A stretch of 5,145 nt of DNA, taken from JBARRO01 sp049644265 (GTDB taxonomy: Bacteria > Bacteroidota > Ignavibacteria > UBA10030). The notes under the pieces are model-generated. The model had not been told where the DNA came from. It worked only from the letters and a program-made list of their open reading frames with translations, and did not search any database. The translations under genes were made by a program, and so were the position numbers. Location: assembly GCA_049644265.1 (NCBI GenBank), contig JBARRO010000126.1, forward strand, positions 1 to 5,145, in the 5' to 3' direction. Positions 1-5,057 of this stretch are shown here, one piece after another; position 1 is the stretch's first letter, and the number at the start of each line of letters is the position of its first letter.

Positions 1-2094
1 ATTCTGGAGAATATCCGATCCATCGTCGGCGAGTGGAACTCCATCATCGGCGGTTCCATGGCGAACAACCTCATCGCCGGCTACACGTACAACGATGAAA
101 GCCGCGGCTCGATCGATAAGCTCTTCCCACTCGTGGAAATCATGGCCTCTAAAACCGACCAGACAAACTACACATCATTCGGCGCCGAGCCCTTCACACC
201 GAACAACGAGCTTCGTTATTCGAGCTACCAATTTCAGGACAACTTCACCTGGTATGCAGCACCCAATCACACTTTGACGTTTGGCGCATCTGTTGAGAAG
301 TACAAATCTGAAAACGTCTTCTTCCCGGGATCACAGAGTGTCTACGTCTACAATTCGCTTGCAGATTTTTACCAGGATGCCAATGCATACCTTGCGAATC
401 CCAACAGAACGGTTGCGGATTCCACCCTGCGGCGATTTCAGGTCCGGTATAACAATATTCCTGGACAGACGAAACCCATTCAGCCCCTCGAAGTCCTCTA
501 TGCAGGCGCTTATGCCCAAGATGAGTGGCAGGTCACAAAAGACTTCAGGCTCACCGCCGGAATACGATTCGACATTCCGTCCTTTGGAAATACGGGATTT
601 GACAATGTTCAAGCGGATACCATGTCGTTCCTCGACGAAAATGGAGTTTCTGTAAAGTACAACTCTGGCAAACTGCCCGATGCGCATATTCAGATTTCTC
701 CGAGAGTCGGATTCAACTGGGACGTCATGGGCGATCGCACAACGCAGCTCCGCGGTGGCACCGGCCTGTTCTCGGGACCTCCGTTGTACGTTTGGATTTC
801 GAACCAGATTGGCAATACAGGCGTGTTGACCGGCTTCCTGTCGGTTGACAACACCAAGGCCTATCCGTTCAATCCGAATCCGGAGAAATACAAGCCAACG
901 AACGTCACCGGCAACCCGGCCCCTTCGTACGAACTGGCGTTGACAGATCCGGATTTCAAATTCCCGCAGGTCTGGCGAACCAATATTGCCGTCGACCAGA
1001 AACTCCCGTTTGACTTCGTCGGCACGCTCGAATACCTCTACAACAAAGACGTCAATGGCATCTACTACATTGATGCGAGCTTGAGACCTGCGAATTCAGC
1101 ATTTACAGGCGCAGATGCTCGTCCGCGTTGGAATTATGCTTCTTCAGCAGCCCGACGAATCAACGGAACAATCGTTCAGGACGCAGTTGTGCTGAAGAAC
1201 CAGAGCGTCGGCAAATCCTGGAATTTTGCGGCTTCACTGGAGAAGCAATTCAGTGACGGCTTTTTCGCTAAAGCCGGATACAGCTATGGCGAGGCGCAGA
1301 ATACTGTTGACCCTGGCTCCATTGCGTTTGGCTCGTGGAGTGACAACAAGCAATATCTTGGTGCGAACAATCCAGGCCTGGGATTCTCATCTTCCACGCC
1401 GGGCAGCAGGCTGTTCCTGTCGTTGTCCTACAGAGCCGAATACTTTGATTTCGGAGCGACGACCGTTTCGGTGTTCTGGGAAGGCAGAAACAATCTTTGG
1501 AACACGTTTAACTCTGCTTACAGCTACACGTTTTCCGGGGACATGAATGGAGACGGGATCTCCGGGAACGATCTGATTTACATCCCCAAGGATCAGACCG
1601 AGATGAATTTTCAGCAGTATACACAGACGGTCGCCGGCGTAGCGAGGACGTTTACTGTGGCGGAGCAGGCAGCTGCCTGGGACGCGTTCATCAACCAGGA
1701 TTCGTATCTCAGCAAGCACCGTGGCGAGTATGCCGTTCGGAACGCAGCGGTTGCCCCGATCGTCTACAGAGCCGATTTGAGCATCATCCAGGAAGTGTTC
1801 GCGGAATTCCTTGGAAAGCGCAACTCGCTCCAAATCAGGGCTGATTTCCTCAACGTTGGCAACCTCATCAACAAGAACTGGGGAGTCGGTCAGCGCCCCG
1901 TGAACTTCGCGACCACAACTGCTCCTACAGCACAGCCACTGAGTGCTCAGGGTGCTGATGCAAGTGGAAAAGCCCTCTACAGGTTGCGAACGAATCCCGG
2001 AACGAATGACCTGATGACGAACACGTTCGAATATTCCAATTTGCTTGCGGACGTGTTCCAGATTCAGCTTGGCATTCGGTACGCGTTTAATTAG
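1..2094 (+). CDS. TonB-dependent receptor, Oar-like (5'-partial, C-terminal barrel)
   Basis: This is an outer-membrane beta-barrel receptor that would take up a substrate using TonB energy; the substrate is unknown. The frame is open from base 1, so the ATG at 58 is internal and the signal peptide, carboxypeptidase-like N-terminal domain and plug lie outside the window. Counting from base 1 there are 697 residues. Family-typical barrel stretches are visible: the segment ending QDEW at 173-176, SPRVGFNWDV followed by an RGGTG..SGPP turn, VWISNQIGNTGV, FPQVWRTNIAVDQ, an acidic Ca-site-like loop DMNGDGISGNDLIYIP at 514-529, and LSKHRGEYAVRN. The protein ends in IQLGIRYAFN, with the aromatic residue near the C terminus expected for barrel insertion. 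A strong terminator follows 37 bases after the stop, so this gene ends its transcription unit. No SusD-like partner follows, which argues against a SusC glycan system. I am confident of the family; the Oar-like label is from recognised motifs, not a search. Confidence 0.93.
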   Translation: MLENIRSIVGEWNSIIGGSMANNLIAGYTYNDESRGSIDKLFPLVEIMASKTDQTNYTSFGAEPFTPNNELRYSSYQFQDNFTWYAAPNHTLTFGASVEKYKSENVFFPGSQSVYVYNSLADFYQDANAYLANPNRTVADSTLRRFQVRYNNIPGQTKPIQPLEVLYAGAYAQDEWQVTKDFRLTAGIRFDIPSFGNTGFDNVQADTMSFLDENGVSVKYNSGKLPDAHIQISPRVGFNWDVMGDRTTQLRGGTGLFSGPPLYVWISNQIGNTGVLTGFLSVDNTKAYPFNPNPEKYKPTNVTGNPAPSYELALTDPDFKFPQVWRTNIAVDQKLPFDFVGTLEYLYNKDVNGIYYIDASLRPANSAFTGADARPRWNYASSAARRINGTIVQDAVVLKNQSVGKSWNFAASLEKQFSDGFFAKAGYSYGEAQNTVDPGSIAFGSWSDNKQYLGANNPGLGFSSSTPGSRLFLSLSYRAEYFDFGATTVSVFWEGRNNLWNTFNSAYSYTFSGDMNGDGISGNDLIYIPKDQTEMNFQQYTQTVAGVARTFTVAEQAAAWDAFINQDSYLSKHRGEYAVRNAAVAPIVYRADLSIIQEVFAEFLGKRNSLQIRADFLNVGNLINKNWGVGQRPVNFATTTAPTAQPLSAQGADASGKALYRLRTNPGTNDLMTNTFEYSNLLADVFQIQLGIRYAFN

Positions 2095-2131
2095 CTTTTA
2101 GCAGTTAGCTGGCAGGTCGAGCAGTAAAAAG

Positions 2132-2166
2132 AACCGCCTTCCTCGCAAGGGGAAGGCGGTTTTTTT
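2132..2166 (+). terminator. Intrinsic terminator of the TonB-dependent receptor
   Basis: A perfect 11-bp stem, AACCGCCTTCC (2132-2142) with GGAAGGCGGTT (2151-2161), encloses an 8-base loop and runs into seven T (2160-2166). It starts 37 bases after the receptor stop codon. A run of five A at 2126-2130 could give some activity on the other strand, but no minus-strand gene reaches this point. Confidence 0.92.
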
Positions 2167-2210
2167 ATTCATAACGATGCAACCGCCGGAATGACTATGG
2201 GGATGACGTC

Positions 2211-2254
2211 AGCCCAGCAATCACCCAAGACATATTGCACTCTGGGGCTTTTTT
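2211..2254 (+). terminator. Possible second intrinsic terminator
   Basis: AGCCCAG (2211-2217) can pair with CTGGGGCT (2242-2249) with one bulged base. The inner GCAAT (2217-2221) can pair with ATTGC (2234-2238), sharing G2217 with the outer stem. Six T follow (2249-2254). The stem is irregular and the first terminator is only 45 bases upstream, so this could be a backup terminator or chance. Confidence 0.35.
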
Positions 2255-2316
2255 GGCTATATTAGACTCAGTTGGTGCTGTAAATTTTTCCAGTTTACAT
2301 TTCCTCAATTTTCATT

Positions 2317-2343
2317 GTTAACGGGGTCGTAGTCCCGCCAAAA
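2317..2343 (+). repeat. tRNA-head/palindrome repeat, copy A
   Basis: This unit reads GTTAAC, then GGGGTCGTAG (2323-2332, identical to bases 1-10 of tRNA-Asp at 2507), then TCCCGCCAAAA, which opens the hairpin at 2333-2353. It matches copy B at 2435-2463 throughout apart from two single-base indels. After the hairpins, CTCAGC at 2384-2389 equals the next six tRNA bases, but six bases can match by chance. Confidence 0.7.
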
Positions 2344-2353
2344 AGCGGCGGGA
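2333..2353. repeat. Palindromic repeat, TCCCGCC/GGCGGGA (first copy)
   Basis: A perfect 7-bp stem, TCCCGCC (2333-2339) with GGCGGGA (2347-2353), encloses the 7-base loop AAAAAGC. The same two arms with another 7-base loop occur at 2636-2656 on the far side of the tRNA. There is no T-tract long enough for a terminator. It resembles REP-type intergenic palindromes in form only. Confidence 0.7.
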
Positions 2354-2357
2354 TTTC

Positions 2358-2379
2358 GTGGCGCACAAAACAGCGCCAC
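2358..2379. repeat. Hairpin, second of three in tandem
   Basis: GTGGCGC (2358-2364) pairs perfectly with GCGCCAC (2373-2379) around the loop ACAAAACA. The arms differ from the CCCGCC family, but loop length and A-rich composition match the hairpins on either side. It starts 4 bases after the first hairpin. Confidence 0.6.
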
Positions 2380-2389
2380 TCAACTCAGC

Positions 2390-2408
2390 CCCGCTAAACA
2401 ACAGCGGG
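2390..2408. repeat. Hairpin, third of three in tandem (CCCGCT/AGCGGG)
   Basis: CCCGCT (2390-2395) pairs with AGCGGG (2403-2408) around the loop AAACAAC. The right flank GCGGGACTTCG matches GCGGGATTTCG after the first hairpin with one change, so both look like diverged members of one repeat family. Confidence 0.6.
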
Positions 2409-2434
2409 ACTTCGCTATGGGGTGATTTGGAATC

Positions 2435-2494
2435 GTTAACCGGGGTCGTAGCTCCCGCCAAAAGATAAAGCATGGCGGGCAAGCAGCTTGGTTA
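2435..2494 (+). repeat. tRNA-Asp 5' fragment interrupted by a palindrome, copy B
   Basis: GTTAACC leads into GGGGTCGTAGCT (2442-2453), identical to bases 1-12 of tRNA-Asp. A 30-base segment follows (2454-2483) with a CCCGCC (2454-2459)/GGCGGG (2474-2479) stem. Then CAGCTTGGTTA (2484-2494) matches tRNA bases 13-23 exactly. With the 30 bases removed, the copy is a perfect 23-base tRNA 5' end. The tRNA match stops after 2494, so this cannot make a tRNA. Sequence before the tRNA head is shared with copy A but not with the intact tRNA gene. Confidence 0.75.
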
Positions 2495-2498
2495 TATT
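2493..2498 (+). promoter_or_regulatory. Candidate -10 element for tRNA-Asp
   Basis: TATATT lies 8 bases before the first tRNA base, which would place the start of transcription at or just before the mature 5' end. No good -35 hexamer is found at 17-base spacing. TACAAT at 2498-2503 looks better as a hexamer but would start transcription inside the tRNA. The tRNA may instead be transcribed from further upstream. Confidence 0.25.
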
Positions 2499-2506
2499 AC
2501 AATATC

Positions 2507-2581
2507 GGGGTCGTAGCTCAGCTTGGTTAGAGCGCCTGCCTGTCACGCAGGAGGTCGAGGGTTCGAGTCCCTTCGGCCCCG
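2507..2581 (+). tRNA. tRNA-Asp (anticodon GTC)
   Basis: A full cloverleaf can be drawn. The acceptor stem is GGGGTCG (2507-2513) with CGGCCCC (2574-2580), including one T-G wobble. The D stem is GCTC/GAGC (2516-2519, 2530-2533). The anticodon stem is CCTGC/GCAGG with loop CTGTCAC and anticodon GTC at 2542-2544. The T stem is GAGGG/CCCTT with loop TTCGAGT (2562-2568). The discriminator is G at 2581, the base expected for bacterial tRNA-Asp. The genome does not encode CCA, so a nucleotidyltransferase must add it. The tRNA carries aspartate to GAC and GAU codons. Confidence 0.97.
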
Positions 2582-2586
2582 CTTCC

Positions 2587-2630
2587 AAAACACACAGGGT
2601 TAGCGTTGTTTGCTAACCCTGATGTGTTTT
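2587..2630 (+). terminator. Terminator-like hairpin after tRNA-Asp
   Basis: The left arm (2587-2604) reads AAAACACA then CAGGGTTAGC. The right arm (2612-2630) reads GCTAACCCTG, one extra A, then TGTGTTTT. This gives an 18-bp stem with a single bulge at 2622 and a 7-base loop. The final TTTT pairs with the leading AAAA, as in many intrinsic terminators, but the T-tract is short. It starts 5 bases after the tRNA and probably ends the tRNA transcript. Confidence 0.65.
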
Positions 2631-2635
2631 GAGAA

Positions 2636-2656
2636 TCCCGCCGTCCTTTGGCGGGA
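2636..2656. repeat. Palindromic repeat, TCCCGCC/GGCGGGA (second copy)
   Basis: TCCCGCC (2636-2642) pairs with GGCGGGA (2650-2656) around the loop GTCCTTT. Arms and loop length are the same as at 2333-2353, while the loop sequence differs. This pattern of conserved arms and variable loop is what a palindromic repeat family would show. Confidence 0.65.
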
Positions 2657-2704
2657 AGAAACATCCAAGGCGATATGGTCTGAACGGTTTGTGAAAAGAA
2701 TGAA

Positions 2705-2737
2705 AATCGGGTAGTCTTGTCCCGATTCTTGGCGGGA
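2705..2737. repeat. Overlapping hairpins, degenerate palindrome
   Basis: AATCGGG (2705-2711) pairs perfectly with CCCGATT (2721-2727) around a 9-base loop. Alternatively TCCCG (2720-2724) pairs with CGGGA (2733-2737), the outer part of the same arms as the repeat at 2636. The two pairings exclude each other. No gene lies here. Confidence 0.4.
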
Positions 2738-2805
2738 AAGATTGAAAAGCGTTCCTTGTTTGTTAGGTCGTAGATGGTAAATTGAAGATTGAAAAGTGTA
2801 CCGTG
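2738..2805 (+). repeat. Short direct repeat, two 21-base copies
   Basis: AAGATTGAAAAG occurs at 2738-2749 and 2785-2796. The match continues for nine more bases with three mismatches, giving 21-base copies at 2738-2758 and 2785-2805, 47 bases apart start to start. Between them lies TGTTAGGTCGTAG (2761-2773), which resembles the tRNA-head repeat with four bases missing. Confidence 0.5.
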
Positions 2806-2817
2806 CTTTCCTAATAC

Positions 2818-2847
2818 GAAGGCCCCCTATCATGGGGCCTTCTTCGT
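2818..2847. terminator. Intrinsic terminator, probably shared by both strands
   Basis: GAAGGCCCC (2818-2826) pairs perfectly with GGGGCCTTC (2834-2842) around a 7-base loop. It lies 29 bases past the stop of the minus-strand ACT gene and downstream of the plus-strand tRNA unit, where a two-way terminator between converging transcripts is expected. The plus strand has the better T-rich tail (TTCTTCGTTT); the minus-strand tail (TCGTATT) is weak. Confidence 0.65.
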
Positions 2848-2875
2848 TTATCGCAGGATATGTCAGCGTATTGCC

Positions 2876-3280
2876 CTATTTCGCTCCCAGCGCTTTCGCG
2901 GTCTTCTCCAGGTCCGTCGGGTCTACCCACAGAATCGCGCCATAGCGCGTCCCAACTGCAACAGCTTCGATCGCGACCACGTTAACGCCCGCTTTCGAGG
3001 TAGCATCAAGACTTGCCATGAGCGCTCCAGTCTTGTCTTCTCCGCTGACAAAAAACGCGGTGCCTTCTTCGACCAACGTTCCCGAGTTTTTCCATTCATT
3101 CCTTAAATCGTCGGGGTTCTTTGCAACCACCAGGATGTCGCCATGTTCGCCCTGACCGACACCCTTCAGGCTGATAAGGCCAATGTTCTTCTCTTTCAGA
3201 TTCCTCAACAGACCCTGCAACGTGCCGGGTTTGTCTTCGACTCTCGCCTTGAAATATGTGACACGCTTGACTGTTGCCAT
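2876..3280 (-). CDS. Tandem ACT-domain protein
   Basis: This 134-residue protein consists almost entirely of two ACT domains, the small ligand-binding fold found in amino-acid-regulated enzymes. The first (about residues 6-70) carries the signature VEDKPGTLQGLL at 14-25 and then NIGLISL. The second (about 75-134) carries the related EDKTGAL at 81-87 and then VNVVAIEA. There is no catalytic, DNA-binding or kinase part, no signal peptide and no membrane segment, so it is probably a cytoplasmic sensor or a regulatory subunit acting on a partner encoded elsewhere. The ligand cannot be read from the sequence. The start is well set by AAGGAGG 7 bases upstream. It lies 143 bases downstream of the M64 gene on the same strand. 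A possible -10 hexamer TACAAT (complement of 3317-3322) suggests, weakly, its own promoter. Confidence 0.88.
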   Translation of the reverse strand: MATVKRVTYFKARVEDKPGTLQGLLRNLKEKNIGLISLKGVGQGEHGDILVVAKNPDDLRNEWKNSGTLVEEGTAFFVSGEDKTGALMASLDATSKAGVNVVAIEAVAVGTRYGAILWVDPTDLEKTAKALGAK

Positions 3281-3287
3281 GGCTATT

Positions 3288-3294
3288 CCTCCTT
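3288..3294 (-). promoter_or_regulatory. Ribosome binding site of the ACT-domain gene
   Basis: On the minus strand AAGGAGG stands 7 bases before the ATG at 3278-3280, a near-perfect Shine-Dalgarno site. It decides the start codon. The M64 start at 4818 has no such site, so the two minus-strand genes are probably translated at different efficiencies. Confidence 0.85.
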
Positions 3295-3423
3295 CAAATA
3301 ATGATTTCGCCCGCAGATTGTATTTTGGGTTTTGTATTCAACCCCACGCTCGCATTACTTCCCCGTAGCATTCGTGACCAGCCGTCCCTTTCGGCCGCTT
3401 CTTCTATGTCTTTGAACCACCCG

Positions 3424-4818
3424 TCAGTTCTTCGCCAGAGCATACAGGCCTATGACTCGCTCAAGTTCCGCCCGGCATGCAGGGCAAAATGGCACGTCAT
3501 TCCGCGAAAACATGATACAGTCGATCGCGGATCTGTAGTAAGCCTTCGCGTCATAGTTTGCACCCTGGAAGGCGCCGATCTGCTTTCCGTACTTTGCGGA
3601 TTCGAACAGGCCAAGCTCCATTTTCTGTTCTTCACGGAAGAGCGCGCTCATCTCGGACTCCGGACGGTTCTGCGCTCTGATCTCCCTCCTTCTCTTCTGA
3701 ATAGCACGCTGCTGCTCTTCGAACTCCTCCTTCGGCCACGGTGTCGGAATCGGCGTACCGGAGATGACAAACTTCTTCCATTTCAGGTTCGTTGGATCAA
3801 GAAGTGCCGTGACATTCCCTTCCCACGGCTCGATAATCTCTGCGGGCGGTTGGTAGGAGACCGGAGACGTATAATACTCATCCGCAAGACCGGCAAAGTG
3901 ATGGCCGAATTCATGGATGAACACGTAGTTCGCCCAGTCGTTATCCACCGCAACCGTTGCATAGAGATTGTAAATCCCCCCACCTCCATACGTTTCATTG
4001 TTCACGAGGAGCTCGATGAACTCGTACGGCGCCCAACAGGCAATATCGCGGATGGCTCTGTTGTCGAAGCTCAAGATATAGCGCTCGGACCCGAATGCGT
4101 CATACGTCGACCCGGCAGGATTGGATCGATGAACTCCCGTCGAGGGCCTCGAGATCCCGGACTCCTGAGCCGACGGACAGATCGCCCAGATGTTGAAGCT
4201 TTTCCTCCGGGACTTGTACGGCTCATGGCGGAAGAATTCGGCTGTCAAGCGTCTGGCATCGCTCAGAAACTTTGACCGTTCAGAGGCGGCATATCCATCT
4301 CCCATCAAGAGCACGTCGACGCACTCTTTCGGATCTCCGTTCTGTTCGATTGTTACTACCTCCTGCGGTGCCGGCGAGGCCCGATGGACAAACATATCCT
4401 TCGGGTCGACCCGTTGTTTCCAGACTTCCTCAAAGACCTGTTTTGCGTTGCGCTTCAGGATGACAACGTCGACTGCGTTGTTCGGTTCAGGGAACCTGAC
4501 CGATTCATGGAACGTCCGGTTCATCTTCCCGGCTTCTTCCGTGGTAATCCATTCTGCGAAGATCGAACTGAACCCTCGGGCGTACTCGATCGTTCCATCC
4601 TCTTTCCGGACTTCAAACCGGTATCCTCCGGTTGGCCGTGTTTCAACGTAGCCGGACGGATGCCCGGGAAATGACAGGGGCTCCACAACAATACGATCCA
4701 GCGCGAAAGCTTCCAGCTTAGGACCACCAGTGTGGTAGTAGTCCACTCGCCAGGTTTGTTGAGACGGGCAAATCGCGAACGCAAAGAAGGTAACCAGCAA
4801 GAGACAGAGAAATTTCAT
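3424..4818 (-). CDS. Secreted zinc metallopeptidase, family M64 (IgA peptidase family)
   Basis: This 464-residue protein is predicted to be an exported zinc endopeptidase. Residues 1-15 form a signal peptide (MK, then a hydrophobic run ending AFA, likely cut after A15). C17 is not in a good lipobox. Residues about 22-140 match the beta-rich N-terminal domain of M64 proteins (VDYYHTGG, LDRIVVEPL). The peptidase domain follows: VDVLLMGDGYAASE at 167-180, SFNIWAICPSAQESG at 207-221, the FGSERYILS stretch, YGGGGIYN at 277-284, and HEFGHHFAGLADEYY at 302-316. H302 and H306 are zinc ligands, E303 is catalytic, and a third ligand probably lies in the DE pair at 313-314. The C terminus has the family's cysteine cluster (DCIMF at 433-437, CPACR at 445-449). 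Residues 363-403 are highly charged and probably helical. Known M64 members include an IgA-cleaving enzyme, but this substrate is unknown. No Shine-Dalgarno site precedes the ATG. Confidence 0.92.
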   Translation of the reverse strand: MKFLCLLLVTFFAFAICPSQQTWRVDYYHTGGPKLEAFALDRIVVEPLSFPGHPSGYVETRPTGGYRFEVRKEDGTIEYARGFSSIFAEWITTEEAGKMNRTFHESVRFPEPNNAVDVVILKRNAKQVFEEVWKQRVDPKDMFVHRASPAPQEVVTIEQNGDPKECVDVLLMGDGYAASERSKFLSDARRLTAEFFRHEPYKSRRKSFNIWAICPSAQESGISRPSTGVHRSNPAGSTYDAFGSERYILSFDNRAIRDIACWAPYEFIELLVNNETYGGGGIYNLYATVAVDNDWANYVFIHEFGHHFAGLADEYYTSPVSYQPPAEIIEPWEGNVTALLDPTNLKWKKFVISGTPIPTPWPKEEFEEQQRAIQKRRREIRAQNRPESEMSALFREEQKMELGLFESAKYGKQIGAFQGANYDAKAYYRSAIDCIMFSRNDVPFCPACRAELERVIGLYALAKN

Positions 4819-4878
4819 GGTATGTCAGAATTCGTTTAGTGGGAATATTGAAATGTGGTGGACGGTCCCTTGAAGCAC

Positions 4879-4909
4879 AAAAGCCTCCATCATCGTACGA
4901 TCCGGAGGC
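4879..4909 (-). terminator. Intrinsic terminator upstream of the M64 gene
   Basis: Read on the minus strand, GCCTCC and GGAGGC (4904-4909 and 4883-4888) form a 6-bp stem followed by TTTT (4879-4882). The loop contains the 10-base perfect palindrome ATCGTACGAT (4892-4901). The orientation would stop transcription arriving from the right, so the M64 gene should be transcribed from its own promoter between here and 4818. Confidence 0.55.
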
Positions 4910-4919
4910 ATTCAATAAA

Positions 4920-5057
4920 TCACCATTCAGCACGAGTCCATCCCGGACCCGCAATATTCTCTTGATACATACTAGCGATGTTGTTCTTAAGATTCAATGA
5001 CTGGCCGACGAAATTCCTATTTTTCAGAAATGCCACTGAAACCCGGCATATCATCAT
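4920..5057 (-). CDS. Doubtful small ORF, 45 residues
   Basis: This frame starts at an ATG (5055-5057) and ends in TGA 10 bases before the minus-strand terminator hairpin. It encodes 45 residues, beginning MMICRVSVAFLKN and ending GPGWTRAEW. There is no Shine-Dalgarno site, and the frame is closed upstream by a TGA at 5082-5084. The only support is its position directly ahead of a terminator. It could be a real small gene, the shifted tail of a decayed gene from beyond the edge, or chance. I recognise no family. Confidence 0.18.
   Translation of the reverse strand: MMICRVSVAFLKNRNFVGQSLNLKNNIASMYQENIAGPGWTRAEW

Larger units (their letters stand above)
2095..2506. other. Palindrome-rich intergenic region between receptor and tRNA-Asp
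   Basis: I find no convincing protein gene here. In order it holds the receptor terminator, a weaker possible terminator ending in six T, an A/T-rich stretch (about 2255-2320), three hairpins in tandem (2333-2408), and two repeat units that begin with the 5' end of the downstream tRNA-Asp. Individual elements are listed separately. Confidence 0.7.

Noticed and set aside
58..60. ATG as the start of the receptor gene
   Set aside because: The frame is open back to base 1 with receptor-like sequence, there is no ribosome binding site, and the protein would lack signal peptide and plug. The gene starts outside the window.
1540..1587. The acidic DMNGDG loop as an EF-hand or dockerin domain
   Set aside because: It is a single short loop inside the barrel, at the place where this receptor family commonly has it. 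No helices or second repeat are present.
2114..2121. AGGTCGAG matching the variable/T arm of tRNA-Asp, as a 3' att-like fragment
   Set aside because: Only eight bases match, with no extension on either side; chance is a sufficient explanation.
2442..2494. A second, intron-containing tRNA-Asp gene
   Set aside because: The tRNA match stops after base 23. There is no anticodon arm, T arm or 3' acceptor strand, and the insertion lies in the D arm rather than the anticodon loop where tRNA introns normally sit.
2317..2656. CRISPR array as explanation for the repeats around the tRNA
   Set aside because: Repeat units are few, unevenly spaced and of different lengths, loops vary while arms are kept, and no cas gene is present.
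2600..2833. A 77-codon minus-strand frame downstream of the ACT gene
   Set aside because: It runs through two terminator-like hairpins and the repeats, has no ribosome binding site and no recognisable protein features.
3274..4275. A 333-codon plus-strand open frame opposite the M64 gene
   Set aside because: It lies almost entirely antisense to a well-recognised peptidase with intact motifs, and its translation has no family features and odd composition. It is a shadow of the minus-strand coding frame.
4718..4954. A 78-codon minus-strand frame across the start of the M64 gene and the upstream terminator
   Set aside because: It overlaps the signal-peptide region of the peptidase in another frame and runs through the terminator hairpin. 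Its translation shows no recognisable features.
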